This document shows positions 33,343 through 41,616 of a stretch of 45,938 nt of DNA, piece by piece. The notes beneath the pieces were generated by a model that saw only the letters and a program-made list of their open reading frames with translations, had not been told where the DNA came from and did no database searches. The DNA comes from an uncultured Clostridia bacterium (lineage in GTDB: Bacteria; Bacillota; Clostridia; Christensenellales; Aristaeellaceae), in contig CAMOVR010000010.1 in assembly GCA_946627565.1 (NCBI GenBank), positions 1 through 45,938 on the forward strand. Reading direction: 5' to 3'. The translations under genes were made by a program, and so were the position numbers. The first letter of the stretch is position 1. Each line of letters begins with the position of its first letter.

Positions 33343-34182
33343 ATGCGCTTTACAAAGATGCAGGGCATTGGCAATGATTACATTTACGTCAATGCCTTTG
33401 AGGAAACCGTCCGGGAGCCGGAAAAGCTGGCAAGACGTGTCAGCGACCGGCATTTTGGCATTGGCGGGGACGGTCTGGTGCTCATCGGGCCTTCTTCCTC
33501 TGCGGATTTCAGGATGCGCATGTTCAACCTGGACGGCTCGGAAGGCGCCATGTGCGGCAACGCGGCCCGGTGCATAGGGAAGTATGTGTACGAACGGGGG
33601 CTTACGGACAAAACCGATTTCCTTCTGGAAACCGGCAGCGGAATAAAGCAGATTCATCTGAACCTGGAGGGCGGCTCTGTCAGGTCCGTCTCCGTGGATA
33701 TGGGAAAGCCCCGCTTCCTGGCCCGGGAGATCCCGGTGGCCATGGAAGACGGTCCTAATATTCCCCTGAAGGTTTCGCTTCCCTGGCGCATTCCCCTGGA
33801 AGGATACTGCGTGTCCATGGGAAACCCCCACTGCGTCATATTCCCCAAAGAGGACATTGACCTTATTGAGCTGGGAAAGTGGATGGCAAAGAATCCTCTG
33901 TTCCCGGATGGGGTGAATACGGAACTGGTATGGCCGCAGAAGGACGGGACGCTGATAATGCGGGTATACGAGCGGGGCAGCGGGGAGACCCTGGCTTGCG
34001 GCACCGGTGCCTGCGCGGTACTGGTGGTGGCCAATATGCTGCACCTGAGTCCTGAGGAAAATATGGTGCACCTTCTGGGAGGGGACCTTAAGATCCGGTA
34101 CCTTCCGGACGGACGGGTGATCAAGACAGGACCGGCAGCCTTTGTCTTTGACGGGGAATGGCCGGAGGACGAGGACATATAA
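33343..34182 (+). CDS. dapF: Diaminopimelate epimerase
   Basis: DapF converts LL-DAP to meso-DAP, the direct precursor of lysine and of DAP-type peptidoglycan. The 279-aa protein shows both catalytic cysteines, C71 in AMCGNAARC and C219 in LACGTGACA, plus the family start MRFTKMQGIGNDYIYV and the GGDGLVLIGPS loop. The ATG at 33343 follows GGGGTGAT; the frame is open upstream, but that part is leader sequence with the folded element. dapL follows with 16 bases between stop and start, so the two form an operon. Confidence 0.96.
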   Translation: MRFTKMQGIGNDYIYVNAFEETVREPEKLARRVSDRHFGIGGDGLVLIGPSSSADFRMRMFNLDGSEGAMCGNAARCIGKYVYERGLTDKTDFLLETGSGIKQIHLNLEGGSVRSVSVDMGKPRFLAREIPVAMEDGPNIPLKVSLPWRIPLEGYCVSMGNPHCVIFPKEDIDLIELGKWMAKNPLFPDGVNTELVWPQKDGTLIMRVYERGSGETLACGTGACAVLVVANMLHLSPEENMVHLLGGDLKIRYLPDGRVIKTGPAAFVFDGEWPEDEDI

Positions 34183-34198
34183 GGAGGACAAACAAGAC

Positions 34199-35422
34199 AT
34201 GCGGATCAATGACGAGTACGGAAAACTCCCGGGCAGCTACCTGTTTGCGGAAACCGCAAGACGCACAAAGGCCTATGAGGCAGCCCACCCGGATCAGGAC
34301 GTCATACGCCTTGGCATCGGGGATGTGACCCAGCCCCTGGTGCCCGCTGTGATTTCAGCCATGCATGCGGCGGTGGATGAGATGGGTGTCCGGGAAACCT
34401 TCCGCGGCTATGGACCGGATTTCGGCTATGATTTCCTGGTCAACGCCATCCGGGAACATGACTATATGCCGCTTGGCATTGACCTTGCCTACGATGAAGT
34501 CTTTGTCTCCGACGGTGCCAAGTCCGATGTGGGCAACATCCAGGAACTGTTTGCACCGGGCGCGGTGATTGCCGTGACGGACCCGGTATATCCTGTCTAT
34601 GTGGACTCCAACGCCATGTCCGGACGGGCCGGCAGCTATGTGAAGGACCGCTGGGACCGCCTGGTGTACCTGCCCTGCAATGCGGAGAACCAGTTTGTGC
34701 CCCCGGTGCCCGACAGGCCAGTGGACGTGGTTTACCTGTGCTATCCCAACAACCCCACCGGTACGGTGCTGACAAAGGCGCAGCTGAAGGTCTTTGTGGA
34801 CTGGGCACGGGAGCATGAGGCGATTATCATCTACGATGCGGCCTATAAGGCGTTTATCACGGAAAAGGACATTCCCCATTCCATCTATGAGGTGGAAGGG
34901 GCAAAAGAAGTGGCGATTGAATGCTGCAGCTATTCCAAGACCGCAGGCTTCACCGGCACCCGCTGTGCCTATACCGTGGTGCCCCACAGTGTCAAAGGCC
35001 TGAACAGCGCCGGGGAAAAAGTAGAACTCAACGCCATGTGGAAGCGCCGCATGTCCACCAAATTCAACGGTGTCAGCTATCCCGTGCAGCGGGCGGCGGC
35101 GGCCATCTATACCCCGGAAGGCAAAGCACAGGTGCAGGCTGTGATTGACGGGTATCTTAAAAATGCCCAGGTGATCCGTGAAGGACTCACGAAACTGGGC
35201 ATGGAAGTGTACGGCGGTGTGAACTCGCCCTATGTGTGGCTGAAAGTCCCCTCCGGTATGGACAGCTGGAGCTTCTTTGACCTTCTCCTGGACCGCTGCC
35301 ATGTGGTGGGAACCCCCGGCGCCGGCTTTGGCCCCAGCGGGGAAGGGTACTTCCGCCTGACGGCCTTCAATACCCTGGAAAAGACGGAGGAGGCGGTTTC
35401 ACGCCTGAAACTGCTCTTCTGA
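34199..35422 (+). CDS. dapL: LL-diaminopimelate aminotransferase
   Basis: DapL makes LL-DAP from tetrahydrodipicolinate in one step with glutamate as amino donor, bypassing DapD/C/E. The 407-residue fold-type I PLP enzyme carries the Schiff-base lysine K247 in SYSKTAGFTGTRC, the CYPNNPTGTV motif near 181-190 and the phosphate-binding FVSDGAKSD. The start MRINDEYGKLPGSYLFAE fits the family, and AAGGAGGAC precedes the ATG at 34199. Pairing with dapF defines the aminotransferase route of lysine synthesis. The gene ends 5 bases before a convergent small gene, with no clear terminator. Confidence 0.96.
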   Translation: MRINDEYGKLPGSYLFAETARRTKAYEAAHPDQDVIRLGIGDVTQPLVPAVISAMHAAVDEMGVRETFRGYGPDFGYDFLVNAIREHDYMPLGIDLAYDEVFVSDGAKSDVGNIQELFAPGAVIAVTDPVYPVYVDSNAMSGRAGSYVKDRWDRLVYLPCNAENQFVPPVPDRPVDVVYLCYPNNPTGTVLTKAQLKVFVDWAREHEAIIIYDAAYKAFITEKDIPHSIYEVEGAKEVAIECCSYSKTAGFTGTRCAYTVVPHSVKGLNSAGEKVELNAMWKRRMSTKFNGVSYPVQRAAAAIYTPEGKAQVQAVIDGYLKNAQVIREGLTKLGMEVYGGVNSPYVWLKVPSGMDSWSFFDLLLDRCHVVGTPGAGFGPSGEGYFRLTAFNTLEKTEEAVSRLKLLF

Positions 35423-35427
35423 GACGA

Positions 35428-35652
35428 TCAGTAGACTTTCCGGATATCACCGGTTATGCCGTATGTCTTTTTGAACTCCTTCAGATCCTCTTCATCCCGG
35501 ATCAGGCAGACGCCGGTGGTTTTTCCGGTGGCCTTGTTGTAAAAACCGGCGGTGGTCTCCCCGGTACATATGGAAACCTGCAGAACCGGCTCTTCCCCTT
35601 CCGGGATGGGCCGGGTTTTCTGTGCCTTTGAAAACAGTTTCATGGGATTCAT
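35428..35652 (-). CDS. Hypothetical 74-residue protein
   Basis: I do not recognise this small protein. It has a basic start (MNPMKLFSKAQKTRPIPEGE), a beta-rich middle (VLQVSICTGETTAGFYNKAT) and an acidic helix near the end (DEEDLKEFKKTYGI). It lacks a signal or membrane segment. A GAAAGGA site lies just before the ATG at 35652; the second ATG at 35643 has better spacing. Its 3' end faces dapL at a distance of 5 bases. The 237 bases upstream to the next minus-strand gene show no gene or clear promoter. Confidence 0.65.
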   Translation of the reverse strand: MNPMKLFSKAQKTRPIPEGEEPVLQVSICTGETTAGFYNKATGKTTGVCLIRDEEDLKEFKKTYGITGDIRKVY

Positions 35653-35889
35653 CCTTTCTGTATTTCTGATCGTGCAGTTTCTGCCTGCACAGCATTGTGA
35701 CTGAAGTGATCCGGAAGCGCAGGTGCCAGGAAAGAAGGGTCTCCTGCAGTCCTACTCCGGAGGCATGGAGGATGCTCCAAGAGTCCGGCATCCCTTCATC
35801 TTCTGTCCTGTCCGGCGTTTTTGTGACCTGTGCCTTGTGTTGCCGCTGTGCAGCCTGCCTTCTCCATACATAAAGGATAAACCTGCCTC

Positions 35890-36594
35890 TTATGCACCGC
35901 GCTTCCCAAGGCGGACATAGGTGCTGCACATCTTAAGAATCTCACGGACCTTATCTGCGTTCTTCTCAAACTGCTCAAAGAAGGGGCGGTCCATATCGTA
36001 ATGGACATACAGGTTAACCATCATGGAAGTGGCCAGCAGGGCTTCCTGCTGAGGCGTCATGTGCCCTGCAATTTCATCCAGGGTGGTGCAGAAGGCATAG
36101 ACGGTCTCTGACCAGAGCTTGTACCAGACTTCACTTTCCTCTGCCCCCAGAACAGAAATCCATTCCCGTACCGTGTGACTTTCGTCTGTAAGGCCGCAGT
36201 TTACAGGCTGGATAAAGTAGCGTACATGGCCTTCCCTGGGATCCGCCATCCGCCCCAGGGGAAAGAGGGCACATACGGAGGGCTTGGCCTCCTGGACGCC
36301 GCAGAGCCTGCCCTTGAGAAAGGGACAGACTTCTTCCGCGCCCTGCATCTTCAGGGCCACAATGGGAAGATGGCTGGTTTCTCCCAGGTACCAGATGCAG
36401 TATGTCTGAATCAGCTGGTTCATCTCCATGTGAAGATGCCCGGCCAGCCGGTACAGGTCCCAGGGGGTGACAAGTATGTCATGCCGCCCTTTGCAGCACG
36501 CCCCGCAGGCCGTGCAGTGAAAAAGAAAGGTTTCGTCCGGTCCGAAGGAATGCTCCGCAAAGCTGAGAATAGATGCTGTTCTGCTGTCTGACAT
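35890..36594 (-). CDS. YkgJ-type cysteine-cluster protein
   Basis: This 234-aa protein of the YkgJ/CxxCxxCC family is thought to bind zinc or an iron-sulfur cluster. The hallmark FHCTACGACCKGRHDI gives C27, C30, C33 and C34. Further conserved cysteines follow in EEVCPFLKGRLCGVQEAKPS and VCALFPLG. The C-terminal half is helical with no motif I know. The ATG at 36594 follows GGAGATAC; an upstream in-frame ATG at 36672 has no family similarity and overlaps the next gene's end. The physiological role of this family is not established. Confidence 0.88.
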   Translation of the reverse strand: MSDSRTASILSFAEHSFGPDETFLFHCTACGACCKGRHDILVTPWDLYRLAGHLHMEMNQLIQTYCIWYLGETSHLPIVALKMQGAEEVCPFLKGRLCGVQEAKPSVCALFPLGRMADPREGHVRYFIQPVNCGLTDESHTVREWISVLGAEESEVWYKLWSETVYAFCTTLDEIAGHMTPQQEALLATSMMVNLYVHYDMDRPFFEQFEKNADKVREILKMCSTYVRLGKRGA

Positions 36595-36668
36595 GTCGTA
36601 TCTCCTCTGTATCTGATATGTCAGGCTTTTGGCCTGCGGGAGAAGTATGACATGGAAGATGGCATGTG

Positions 36669-38102
36669 TCATTCACCCGCTGGGTGAATTCGGTCATTTG
36701 CTCTCTCGCCCTTTCTGAAAACCATGGCGGCTCCAATGAGCGTGCCCAGGCCGTTGCTGATGACGTCGTCAAATTCGGCCAGGCCAAAGCCCGTAAAGTA
36801 CTGTACCGTCTCAATGATGACGGAAAAGAGGATGCCCAGGACAATGCCTTTCGGACCGGGCATAAGGTTCATAAGGATAGCGCCTAGGGTTACAAAGAGC
36901 CAGATGTTGTTGAGAATCTCCAGGCGGAAGGAGGAAGATGTGAAGAACTGACGGTAGGACCAGAACAGGGTAAGCTCTGCCCTGGGTTCCCCGTAACGGT
37001 TCCAGAGGGTCATATAGAGAATGAAGAGGGAATAGGCGATGAGGAGGACAAAGGCGATGCACTTTCCGGGTGCAGAGTCTGGGAGAAAGGAGCTTAAAAG
37101 AAGTATGACCGCACCGATGAGGATCACCGCCAGAGGCTCATTGTGAAGAAACAGGCTCAGGTCAAAATAATCTCGCCCATTGCGGTCCAGATAGATGGTT
37201 TTCCCGTCTGACTTCCTGTAGCCGTAATGTCCGCTGGAACCTTTGGCAGGGTTTCCTTCCGCGTCATAGTACCGCTCCGATTCCACGCTGCCGGTCTCTG
37301 TGAATGTTCTTTCCACCACAGCGCAGCCGGTTTTTTTGATCTGACCGTCTGCGTCAAGGTAGGTAATCCGGATATTCTGGCCTTTGTCGTCATATTCCTT
37401 CCGGTCACCGTGCTGATTAAGGGATAGGAGTGCAGGGGAGAGGTCTTCTTCAAAATAGAATTCCTCCCGGATCCTGCCTGCCCAGGCATCCGGGACCCCG
37501 TCGCTCTTTTCATAGAAGGTGCGTTTCATGATGGCGTACCCGGAAGGGATATTCTTTGGATTCCCTTCCGCATCCACATAGGTGACGACGGTATTGCGGC
37601 CGTTTTCCCAGGTGTTGATTCGTCCGAAGTAACCGCTGGATATTTCAGCGGGATTCCCCTCTGTGTCCAGATACCATTCTTCGGTTACCTGTTTGTTCTC
37701 AAACTTCCGAAGACGGGTACAGTAGCGGGAAGTGTTGATGATGGGTTCAAGATCCGGCCCCAGATAGGTGGTGACGGTTTCGTTCCCGTCTTCATAGATG
37801 CGAAGGATGGCGCTGTGGCCCGAGGACAGCTTTGCCGGCTCTTCATCTGCGTCAAAGTAGGTTTCCAGCAGCTGGTCCCCGGTCCTGGTCTTCACAACCC
37901 GGGCGTAGCGCAGGTTGGAAGCGACGGTGAGTTTTCCGTCCAGATAATATGAGGTGGTTTCCACCGTGCTGCCGTCTTCCAAAGTGGTTTTTTCGATCAC
38001 CTTTTCAAGTTCAGAGGACTGATAGCCTGAAGAGGAAGTGGACGGTGTGGAAGGGAGCATGAGGACAAGGGATAAAACCAAAAGAAGGATATACCTGATC
38101 AC
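36669..38102 (-). CDS. VanZ-like membrane protein with tandem extracellular repeats
   Basis: This 477-residue protein starts with a hydrophobic signal or anchor (IRYILLLVLSLVLMLPSTP). Residues about 40-300 consist of seven or eight degenerate repeats of roughly 40 residues with the pattern Y-D-x-E-G-N-P, SSGY and R-x-Y; two good copies are LDTEGNPAEISSGYFGR and YDAEGNPAKGSSGHYGYR. The last 160 residues hold five membrane helices and a VanZ-like domain (GIVLGILFSVIIETVQYFTG and EFDDVISNGLGTLIGAAMVF). I chose GTG 38102 because GGAGATAC lies 10 bases upstream; the 60 codons upstream look non-coding. Its role is unknown; a wall-contacting function is inferred. Confidence 0.8.
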   Translation of the reverse strand: MIRYILLLVLSLVLMLPSTPSTSSSGYQSSELEKVIEKTTLEDGSTVETTSYYLDGKLTVASNLRYARVVKTRTGDQLLETYFDADEEPAKLSSGHSAILRIYEDGNETVTTYLGPDLEPIINTSRYCTRLRKFENKQVTEEWYLDTEGNPAEISSGYFGRINTWENGRNTVVTYVDAEGNPKNIPSGYAIMKRTFYEKSDGVPDAWAGRIREEFYFEEDLSPALLSLNQHGDRKEYDDKGQNIRITYLDADGQIKKTGCAVVERTFTETGSVESERYYDAEGNPAKGSSGHYGYRKSDGKTIYLDRNGRDYFDLSLFLHNEPLAVILIGAVILLLSSFLPDSAPGKCIAFVLLIAYSLFILYMTLWNRYGEPRAELTLFWSYRQFFTSSSFRLEILNNIWLFVTLGAILMNLMPGPKGIVLGILFSVIIETVQYFTGFGLAEFDDVISNGLGTLIGAAMVFRKGERANDRIHPAGE

Positions 38103-38429
38103 GTGGGTGTATCTCCGTAAAAATGGATTATAACGGGGAAAATACTCTGAAAGAAATTGGAAACATAAGCATGAATATGGAAAGGCCTGCAACTGAGGCT
38201 GCATACTTTGCCATGCGGAAATTACAGACGAAGTATACCAGAACAGAAAACCGGAGTAAAGAATGGTATCCTGAAGGCGCATAGATGCGTATGCCTTTTC
38301 GGAATGAAATTGCCCGGGCGGGTTCAGGTATGTATACCCGTCTGCTTCGTGATCTTTATGAAGAAATGACAGGCTGATAACAGAAGACGCAATAGGAGCT
38401 GCCTTGACTGGGGATGTATAACGACTCAG

Positions 38430-38458
38430 TTGACGCAGTCCTCCATATCTTCTATACT
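38430..38458 (+). promoter_or_regulatory. Sigma-A promoter of the AAA15 ATPase gene
   Basis: A -35 TTGACG (38430-38435) and a -10 TATACT (38453-38458) have 17 bases between them, about 27 bases before the start codon. The rest of the gap 38103-38429 holds nothing I can name. Confidence 0.7.
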
Positions 38459-38491
38459 GGGAATCAGTTTATGGTATAGGAGTAATATAAC

Positions 38492-39607
38492 GTGCTGAAG
38501 AGGTTTTCCGTCACAAATTTCAGGAATTTTGAACAGCCAGCTGTTTTCGAACTTGATCATCCTTCGAATTATGACTTCAATGATCTGGTTGTTCATGATG
38601 GCTGCATTACCAAAGGTATCATCTACGGCAAAAATGGCAGCGGAAAGTCAAACCTGGCATTTGCTCTCTTTGATATCATTCTTCATTTGACCGATAAAGA
38701 GAAAGCCTACGGTAAATACACAAATTATCTGAATCTTTCAGGTAATAAGCCCATTGCCGAATATGCGTATGATTTTGTATTTGACGGTGTGGAAGTTGTG
38801 TACAAATATGGAAAAAGAGATGCAAAAAGATTAGACTATGAAACGCTGATTATTGATGGAAGTGAAGTTATTGGTTACAATTATGGTACAGGAAAAGGAT
38901 ACACGACCCTGAAAGGAGCAGAAACACTTCGGCTGTCTTCAGAATTGCAGGCCGGTATGGATACATTATCCAGAGTCAAGTTTATCAGGAATAATGCATT
39001 TCTGGAAAACAACAGAATAAACAGGGCGTTTGTTTCTTTCACATCCTTTGTGGATCATATGCTGATGATATATTCTTTGGACAGCAACGGATATCAGGGA
39101 CTGAACATCGGAGGAGAATCATATACGCAGGGGATCATCCGACATGGCAAGATGAAAGAATTCGAAGATTTCCTTCGATCTAAGGGGATAGACTATCATC
39201 TTGTGTCCATGGACAGGAATGGGGCAAACGAACTCTTCTGCCAGTTCCCGAGGAAGACTGTTCCATTTAATATGATAGCTTCAGCTGGAACAAGATCGCT
39301 TGCACTGTTCTATTACTGGTACATCGTCATGTCAAAAGCTTCCCTGGTTTTTATCGATGATTATGATGCCTTTTATCACTTCGATCTTTCCCGGGAACTG
39401 GTCAGACTTGTTCGGCAACTGACAGATACCCAGATCTTTATCACAACGCATAATACTGATCTGTTGTCAAATGAACTTCTTCGTCCTGACGCCTATTATC
39501 TGATTGAAAAAAATGAAATCTGTTCTTTGGACAAGTGGACAGACAAAGAATTACGCAGGGCACATAACCTTCAGAAAATGTATACGGCAGGGGAATTCCA
39601 TGAGTAA
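38492..39607 (+). CDS. AAA15/RloA-like ATPase of a probable defence module
   Basis: The protein has 371 aa and a GTG start at 38492 after AGGAG. The N-terminus MLKRFSVTNFRNFEQPAVFE is the ABC/SMC-like ATPase start. Walker A is YGKNGSGKSN near 45-54. Walker B follows as LVFIDDYDAFYH, and the switch histidine lies in FITTHNTDLLSNELL. The split head domain without a long coiled coil is typical for AAA15, RloA and AriA-like proteins that pair with a TOPRIM nuclease or toxin in phage defence. It is AT-rich compared with its neighbours. The next ORF overlaps by 8 bases (ATGAGTAA) and is broken. The defence role is inference from family and context. Confidence 0.8.
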   Translation: MLKRFSVTNFRNFEQPAVFELDHPSNYDFNDLVVHDGCITKGIIYGKNGSGKSNLAFALFDIILHLTDKEKAYGKYTNYLNLSGNKPIAEYAYDFVFDGVEVVYKYGKRDAKRLDYETLIIDGSEVIGYNYGTGKGYTTLKGAETLRLSSELQAGMDTLSRVKFIRNNAFLENNRINRAFVSFTSFVDHMLMIYSLDSNGYQGLNIGGESYTQGIIRHGKMKEFEDFLRSKGIDYHLVSMDRNGANELFCQFPRKTVPFNMIASAGTRSLALFYYWYIVMSKASLVFIDDYDAFYHFDLSRELVRLVRQLTDTQIFITTHNTDLLSNELLRPDAYYLIEKNEICSLDKWTDKELRRAHNLQKMYTAGEFHE

Positions 39608-39690
39608 GCTGAAATATGTTTTATCGCTGAGGGCGTTGACAGAGATTACCGATGCATCGGAGAAATGACCAGTATTCTTTCTGAGGGGGG
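39600..39690 (+). pseudogene. Broken TOPRIM-like partner of the AAA15 ATPase
   Basis: An ATG inside the end of the ATPase gene opens MSKLKYVLSLRALTEITDAS, which stops after 22 codons. One added T in the run at 39619-39622 instead gives MSKLKYVFIAEGVDRDYRC followed by IGEMTSILSEGG. The strand-plus-glutamate (FIAEG) is the classical start of a TOPRIM or DUF4435/RloB-like nuclease subunit, the expected partner of such an ATPase. After about 39690 similarity ends: the G6 run at 39685-39690 shifts frame again and a TAG follows at 39735. The partner is therefore a remnant, or heavily affected by consensus indels. Confidence 0.5.
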
Positions 39691-39846
39691 AGCTTTACAT
39701 GTTTGGCTGCAGCATAGAACAACTGTATGCCGAATAGAGACAACAGGCAGACAGGGAATCGGAAGAACAGATACAGGAAAGCCGATATACCGTCGTACAC
39801 GAACAGAAATACAGGAAGACAGGATTTGTTTTTGGAGGGAAGCAGC

Positions 39847-41124
39847 ATGAACTGGATAGAAAATGCAGTAAAACCGGTGGTTTCCAAGCTTCAGGAAAAG
39901 GGCAGGGATAAGCTGGCTGAAATGTACAGGAGGTGCTTTGCCAGCACCTGGGACACCACATTGCAGAGAGCGGACGGAACGGTGTTCCTGATTACTGGCG
40001 ATATCCCTGCCATGTGGCTGCGGGACTCATCTGCGCAGGTATACCATTATCTGCCGCATTGCTCCGGTTTTCCGGAAGTTAAGGAAGCTGTCCTTGGCCT
40101 TTTGCAGAGACAGTTCCAGTACATTGTCATGGATCCGTATGCCAACGCCTTCAACCGGGAAGCCAGTGACCGGCATGGCTATGATGACCGTACATCCTGG
40201 ACGGAGATACAGCGCCCCTGGATCTGGGAAAGGAAGTACGAGGTGGATTCCCTGTGCTATCCCATGCGCCTGGCATACGGGTTCTGGAAGCAGACCGGGA
40301 ATACCGACTTTTCCGGAGATATGTTCCGTCAGGCAGTCAGGACCATTCTGGATACCTGGAAAACAGAGCAGCATCACGCCGACCTGTCCCCGTATTATTT
40401 TGAGCGCCGGGACTGCCCGCCCTCGGATACCCTTCCGGATCTGGGCAGGGGAACGCCTGTAGGATATACCGGCATGACCTGGAGTGGCTTCAGGCCCAGT
40501 GATGACGCCTGCCGCTATGGCTACCTGATCCCCTCCAACTTCTTTGCCACAAGGACCCTTGAGCAGATAGCAGAGATGGCCAGGGAAATCCTTAAGGATG
40601 AAGAGATGGCGAAGGAAGCAGAAATGCTGAGAGAGCAGATCCGCTCAGGTCTTGATATGTATGCCATTTATCCGCATCCGGACTTTGGCAATGTGTACGC
40701 CTATGAAGTGGATGGCCTGGGCGGTCATATCTTTATGGATGATGCAAATGTGCCCAGCCTTCTGAGTCTGCCGTACCTGGGCTGCGTGAAGCCGGACGAT
40801 CCCGTTTATCTCAACACCCGGCGCATGGTCCTGAGCACATCCAATCCGTACTATTATGAGGGCAAAGCAGCACGCGGCATAGGAAGTCCGCATACTCCGA
40901 AGGACTATATCTGGCCCATTTCCCTGTGTATCCAGGGTCTGACTTCGGTGGACGAGGACGAAATCGTACGTATTGCCGGCATGCTGGAAAACATGGACGC
41001 GGGTACCTTCCTGATGCATGAAGGAGTCCACAAGGATGATCCGGCACAGTATACCCGTCCCTGGTTCGCCTGGGCCAATTCCATCTTCAGTGAATTCGTT
41101 GAAAAGGCTGCACCTCTTCTGTAA
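39847..41124 (+). CDS. GH125 exo-alpha-1,6-mannosidase
   Basis: This 425-residue protein matches glycoside hydrolase family 125 (formerly DUF1237), enzymes that release mannose from alpha-1,6 linkages such as those of N-glycans or mannan. Typical segments are VFLITGDIPAMWLRDSSAQV near the start, DRTSWTEIQRPWIWERKYEV, and MTWSGFRPSDDACRYGYLIP with a likely catalytic Asp. Near the end MLENMDAGTFLMHEGVHKDD carries the probable catalytic Glu. It has no signal peptide, so it acts in the cytosol on imported oligosaccharides. GGAGGG precedes the ATG at 39847. No mannose importer lies beside it. Confidence 0.9.
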   Translation: MNWIENAVKPVVSKLQEKGRDKLAEMYRRCFASTWDTTLQRADGTVFLITGDIPAMWLRDSSAQVYHYLPHCSGFPEVKEAVLGLLQRQFQYIVMDPYANAFNREASDRHGYDDRTSWTEIQRPWIWERKYEVDSLCYPMRLAYGFWKQTGNTDFSGDMFRQAVRTILDTWKTEQHHADLSPYYFERRDCPPSDTLPDLGRGTPVGYTGMTWSGFRPSDDACRYGYLIPSNFFATRTLEQIAEMAREILKDEEMAKEAEMLREQIRSGLDMYAIYPHPDFGNVYAYEVDGLGGHIFMDDANVPSLLSLPYLGCVKPDDPVYLNTRRMVLSTSNPYYYEGKAARGIGSPHTPKDYIWPISLCIQGLTSVDEDEIVRIAGMLENMDAGTFLMHEGVHKDDPAQYTRPWFAWANSIFSEFVEKAAPLL

Positions 41125-41141
41125 AGGTCAGGTAACAAGAT

Positions 41142-41474
41142 GGAAAAGAGTATGTCTATGGACCGGATGGGAAACGTATCATCCTGGCACATCTGAATCG
41201 GGCAGTTGCAGCAATGAATACGTTATCTGCTGACAATGTGCTGACGAAAGAGAAGATTGACCGACTAAGAGAATTCGAGGCAAAACCAGTTGAATCAGAC
41301 GATGAATACCCTGAACGCACGGATGATCTGATTTCTGATATACTTAAGAAAGCAAAGGCACAAAAGAAGGCCAAAGGATCATCACATGTGAATCCCCGGA
41401 TGGCCTCATATCTCTATCCCAAGCTTCCAACCTGGATAGTGGAGTGGATAAAAGACAGGATCATATTCTGCTGA
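41142..41474 (+). pseudogene. Small hypothetical gene with a frameshifted start
   Basis: A sensible reading frame runs from GKEYVYGPDGKRIILAHLNR through an acidic part (ESDDEYPERTDDL), a lysine-rich helix (LKKAKAQKKAKG) and YLYPKLPTWIVEWIKDRI to a stop at 41474. It has no start of its own near the beginning. The ATG at 41140 (MEKSMSM) is one base out of frame, and one extra A in the run at 41144-41147 would give MEKEYVYGPDGKR. An internal ATG at 41214 is the fallback start. The stretch is AT-richer than its neighbours. The family is unknown; an accessory gene or its remnant is likely. Confidence 0.4.
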
Positions 41475-41578
41475 TAATCTGTCACGGATCTTGAACAATA
41501 TTGTCTGACTCCTTACATACCATTCCGTCTCATACAGTTTTACGAACGTTCCATTCTGAACATAGAAACGAATCAGAA

Positions 41579-41611
41579 CACCCCGCCCTGGCCAATGGCC
41601 TGGGCGGGGTG
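41579..41611 (-). terminator. Terminator of the ABC exporter operon
   Basis: A perfect 10-bp GC-rich stem (CACCCCGCCC / GGGCGGGGTG) encloses an inner TGGCCA-type hairpin. It lies 6 bases after the exporter stop on the minus strand and is followed by a moderately T-rich stretch. Confidence 0.7.
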
Positions 41612-41616
41612 CTGCT

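Noticed and set aside
41475-41600. Minus-strand open frame ending GWKLGIEI that overlaps the small plus-strand gene
   Set aside because: It runs through the exporter terminator and has no binding site; the plus-strand frame has better protein character.
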